From assembly GCA_022819745.1 (NCBI GenBank), contig JAJEGS010000028.1:28570-92569 (forward strand): DNA of 64,000 nt, written 5' to 3'. Of the stretch, positions 62,901-64,000 are shown in pieces (the first letter of the stretch is position 1; each line of letters opens with the position of its first letter). This DNA is from Candidatus Latescibacterota bacterium (GTDB taxonomy: Bacteria; Latescibacterota; UBA2968; UBA8231). The notes under the pieces are model-generated. The model made no database searches and was not told the DNA's origin. It was given only the letters and a program-made list of their open reading frames with translations. The position numbers and the translations under genes are program-made.

Positions 62901-63112
62901 CCTTATGGTGGGGTCTGGCCGCCGCCAACCAGCGCTGGATTGAGGCGCAGGAAGCGGCCCAACAGCCCGTCCGTGCCGATTACCACGTTTTGGGACGAGC
63001 CGCCAAGGCCGCGCAACCGGGCGTGGTATTGGCGAGGGCAGCCGAGCGCGGCGAGGTCGAGCCGCTGACCAGTCTATTCAGCAGGCTCTTTGTGGGACTG
63101 ACGGCGGACTGA
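59948..63112 (+). CDS. Compact single-chain RNA polymerase beta-beta' fusion protein
   Basis: 1,054 residues, against some 2,700 for beta plus beta'. Beta-type motifs come in canonical order: CPYCTPEGPNIG (188-199), PFLEHDDTNRALMG (234-247), FVMWDGDTFEDGLVIS (311-326), and GDKLSNRHGAKG (342-353) with both catalytic-centre lysines (K344, K352). Beta'-type motifs follow: FSGRAAL (656-662), RVHPRVC (751-757), the metal-binding DFDGD (763-767), SGARGNQQQMIQ (937-948) and the bridge-helix start RDGLSVEE (970-977). No trigger-loop motif (QLTMRTFH type) is seen; the chain ends about 75 residues after the bridge helix. Residues matching Escherichia coli beta' R425 and N458 are D730 and E761. Known relatives of reduced polymerases include phage YonO. 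No alpha or omega partner is encoded nearby. Confidence 0.9.
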   Translation: MTLNLDIPWHRESFDLFVHQRLPQLLGERLPLADYQVEQQDSYTFSIKLSLGLGDASVEVEYRDLPRPDRDGLFHIEGNYRVVVPYPDRRDLAEARILCVGEQFYDFIDQRLEAAPEQLAWDDDLVRNWLPLDAWMRDFHLEETSQYLQATNWLDRYTHLRRLTLIPIVVEPFDDQDVFPDSQYGLVCPYCTPEGPNIGRVLEVARGARIRDGKLERIDEAPDSILGFSASMVPFLEHDDTNRALMGINMMRQWTSAADTAAPIHDTGWFRQQYDQRLASKGNKPEPALVQTGYEPEAADFWGGYSLLTAFVMWDGDTFEDGLVISESAAARMDFPAAVGVGDKLSNRHGAKGVVTRILPDADMPQLPDGTPIELILSPTSMVSRLNFGQQREAVMGRLAQAEGTPAVVPPFQAPSEETLKARLAAAGLPEDGMEQLTLKGAKLPYRSTVGWVYWGLLAAHTAAEYLETAVTGVGGPALDMMAYGALCEAGAVANIHALFNTAAAERPDANALGQRLASDPISPSSPPSPRFALLQQLLGMAGIRAELAGEELRFSFAEPEGLTLARPVPHPWAPGRQVGTVGDPGALPAGIEFDPIRGCYEDLVEANTRLQRIIDSEAPEALVGPAVAQVTQRVEDFFTALLRPEHLHFRARPLFSGRAALASESELDLDQVGLPEEMAWALFGPQVEREIGRAEEVARRSPRATEVLDALMERSWVLLYSAQRVLVDDGPASTAVVAFRPQRLAGAAVRVHPRVCRLMELDFDGDQIEVFLPLTEEAQAEAETALSVAGHIQRDADIWRYVTDNYHGTIWGLAQLCRTEEGRAEVEELTGVAVDGSRLFSKHDLNRLLAQVLQHEGLERALEVLDQLTRRGFEVCKLSGASFNPFLGSSKEWPEQPKEADWDEWQMYGDELVAAFYQQADFDDNDLGPLALLSLSGARGNQQQMIQYVGGGLIYREDGGLFAQRGCWRDGLSVEETKVRAPRALWWGLAAANQRWIEAQEAAQQPVRADYHVLGRAAKAAQPGVVLARAAERGEVEPLTSLFSRLFVGLTAD

Positions 63113-63115
63113 GTT

Positions 63116-63985
63116 TTACTGAACCACCGCTTCGTCGCCCAAATGCTCGCGAATCCACGCTTTCAGCGGCACATCTTCTTCTTTTGGCGAAGTGTAGCCG
63201 TGCCCGCCGCTTGGGCCAGCACCTAATAGCTGCTGGCGGATGGGGTCGCAGCGGTCCATCAGGTGCTCCACCGTCATGTCGTCGCGCGGTCGCAACCAGC
63301 GGTAGCTATAGCCGTAAAACAGCGCCCTGCGCGCGTTGGGTGAGGAGTTGTGGCCGGCCGCGTGCCAGATGCGCCGGTCGAAAAACACCGCGTCGCCCGC
63401 TGCCACTTGGATTGGTGTTGCGCCTGCTGGGTCTAAGTCCTCGTCTTCGGGCATTTCCAGCTTGTTTTTTAGGTGCGAGCCGGGCACCGCGTGGAAGTTG
63501 CCGCGATTGGTCTCAGTGCAGTCCGTGAGAAAGTACGCCACCTTGAGCGAGACCCTCGGCCGGGGCTCAGTCTCCATGTCGATGTTGAGCCGCCCGCTGT
63601 CTTGATGCCAGCCCAGCCGCTTGCGCGCGGGCACGACGCCGTCTAAAGGCGGAGTGACGATCAAGTGCGTGTGGTAGAGCTGAATGTGCCAGCCCAAAAT
63701 CCCAAATACCTTGGCGAACGTCTTGGGCCAGTCGAGCAACTCCAGAAAGAGCTCGTCTTTGCCGATAAAGTCGAAAAAGTTGTGCATTTGGTGCTTTTTC
63801 AGCCCCTTTTGCAGCCGGGCGTCGGCGTCGAGGCGATCGACGATGGGGATGAGCTGTGCTAGAGCTGGTTTCAAAACTCCGATAGGGATTCGGGTTGAAT
63901 TTTTGCGCGGCTGCGGGCTATTTTTCGACCATCGAAAGGAGTATATCCGATGGTTGCGTATACCGGTGAAGTCACCGAAGCCCAA
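63116..63985 (-). CDS. Phytanoyl-CoA dioxygenase-like (PhyH) protein, 5' end apparently replaced
   Basis: The C-terminal part is a normal PhyH protein: GWHQDSGRLN gives the His-x-Asp pair, IWHAAGHN the distal histidine, FHAVPGSH the core strand, and RRALFYGYSYRW the arginine. The recognisable family start (GVLKPALAQLIPIVDRLDA) begins only about residue 36, and the usual preceding DGYVVI-type strand is missing. The first 35 codons read back through the left end of an IS5-type element, so the gene is probably truncated at its start by that insertion and may not be expressed. Confidence 0.7.
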   Translation of the reverse strand: MGFGDFTGIRNHRIYSFRWSKNSPQPRKNSTRIPIGVLKPALAQLIPIVDRLDADARLQKGLKKHQMHNFFDFIGKDELFLELLDWPKTFAKVFGILGWHIQLYHTHLIVTPPLDGVVPARKRLGWHQDSGRLNIDMETEPRPRVSLKVAYFLTDCTETNRGNFHAVPGSHLKNKLEMPEDEDLDPAGATPIQVAAGDAVFFDRRIWHAAGHNSSPNARRALFYGYSYRWLRPRDDMTVEHLMDRCDPIRQQLLGAGPSGGHGYTSPKEEDVPLKAWIREHLGDEAVVQ

Positions 63986-64000
63986 TGGGCCAAAATCGAG
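63950..64000 (+). mobile_element. IS5-family transposase, first 17 codons (runs off the right edge)
   Basis: AAAGGAG, about seven bases upstream, precedes ATG at 63950, which encodes MVAYTGEVTEAQWAKIE, the typical opening of IS5-type transposases (DUF4096-like N-domain). The likely left end of the element lies around 63885-63910, in the disturbed start of the PhyH gene. Only the beginning is in the window. Confidence 0.7.

Noticed and set aside
1..64000. tRNA or rRNA genes
   Set aside because: No cloverleaf with a GTTCGAATC-type T-arm and no rRNA stretch was found in the intergenic gaps that were read.

Overview
The window looks like chromosomal DNA of an uncultured, GC-rich (roughly 60%) bacterium of the FCB/Latescibacterota-Poribacteria type. 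This placement is an inference. It rests on secreted proteins carrying the FlgD-like YPNPFN sorting repeat, many phytanoyl-CoA dioxygenase (PhyH) paralogues, dockerin-like and CARDB-bearing exoproteases, and a sugar-acid catabolic gene set. No rRNA, tRNA, CRISPR array or phage module was found.

Layout. 1-8.3 kb: start of a Gfo/Idh oxidoreductase, an Rpn-type nuclease, a huge secreted multidomain trypsin-like protease preceded by a stand-alone copy of its own inner domain, and RecQ. 8.4-14.8 kb: Tat-exported DUF839 protein, BirA facing a sodium-pumping biotin decarboxylase operon (oadG-oadB-oadA), and a lipoprotein. 14.8-17.7 kb: a frameshifted thermolysin/fungalysin-like protease and a transposase remnant. 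17.8-25 kb: rmlA, PhyH, enolase-superfamily enzyme, PHP hydrolase, 2-hydroxyacid dehydrogenase and a transketolase-like enzyme, resembling a carbohydrate-acid pathway. 25-35 kb: cyclophilin lipoprotein, EamA transporter, an EndoQ-UvrD fusion, Uma2, a PlsB/PlsC-type acyltransferase, a TIM-barrel glycosidase-like protein and another PhyH with a duplicated remnant of its 3' end. 35.4-39.4 kb: three tandem structured-RNA-like repeats ahead of a secreted vanadium haloperoxidase-like protein, then a lipoprotein. 39.4-47.3 kb: PIG-L deacetylase, YifB/ComM, a kinase-like protein, a UxuA-like enzyme, Tag and TopB. 47.3-51.1 kb: an accessory island with a toxin-antitoxin pair, an AT-rich HEPN-like gene, a broken ORF, and a fourth copy of the structured RNA (consensus promoter in front, terminator behind) ahead of a dockerin-protease. 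51.1-59.2 kb: nucleoside hydrolase, PhyH, GNAT, carbonic anhydrase, histidine phosphatase, a HisG-HisE-like fusion, a membrane protein, an aspartoacylase-like enzyme and PhyH. 59.2-63.1 kb: an ECF sigma factor overlapping a compact single-chain RNA polymerase beta-beta' protein. The right edge is a PhyH gene apparently cut by an IS5-type element.

The strongest candidate for an undescribed system is the sigma/single-chain RNA polymerase operon. It keeps the catalytic DFDGD and both beta lysines. It appears to lack the trigger loop and has replaced the residues that normally select the ribose, and an attenuator-like hairpin lies in its leader. The second candidate is the four-copy structured RNA element found upstream of two secreted-protein genes.
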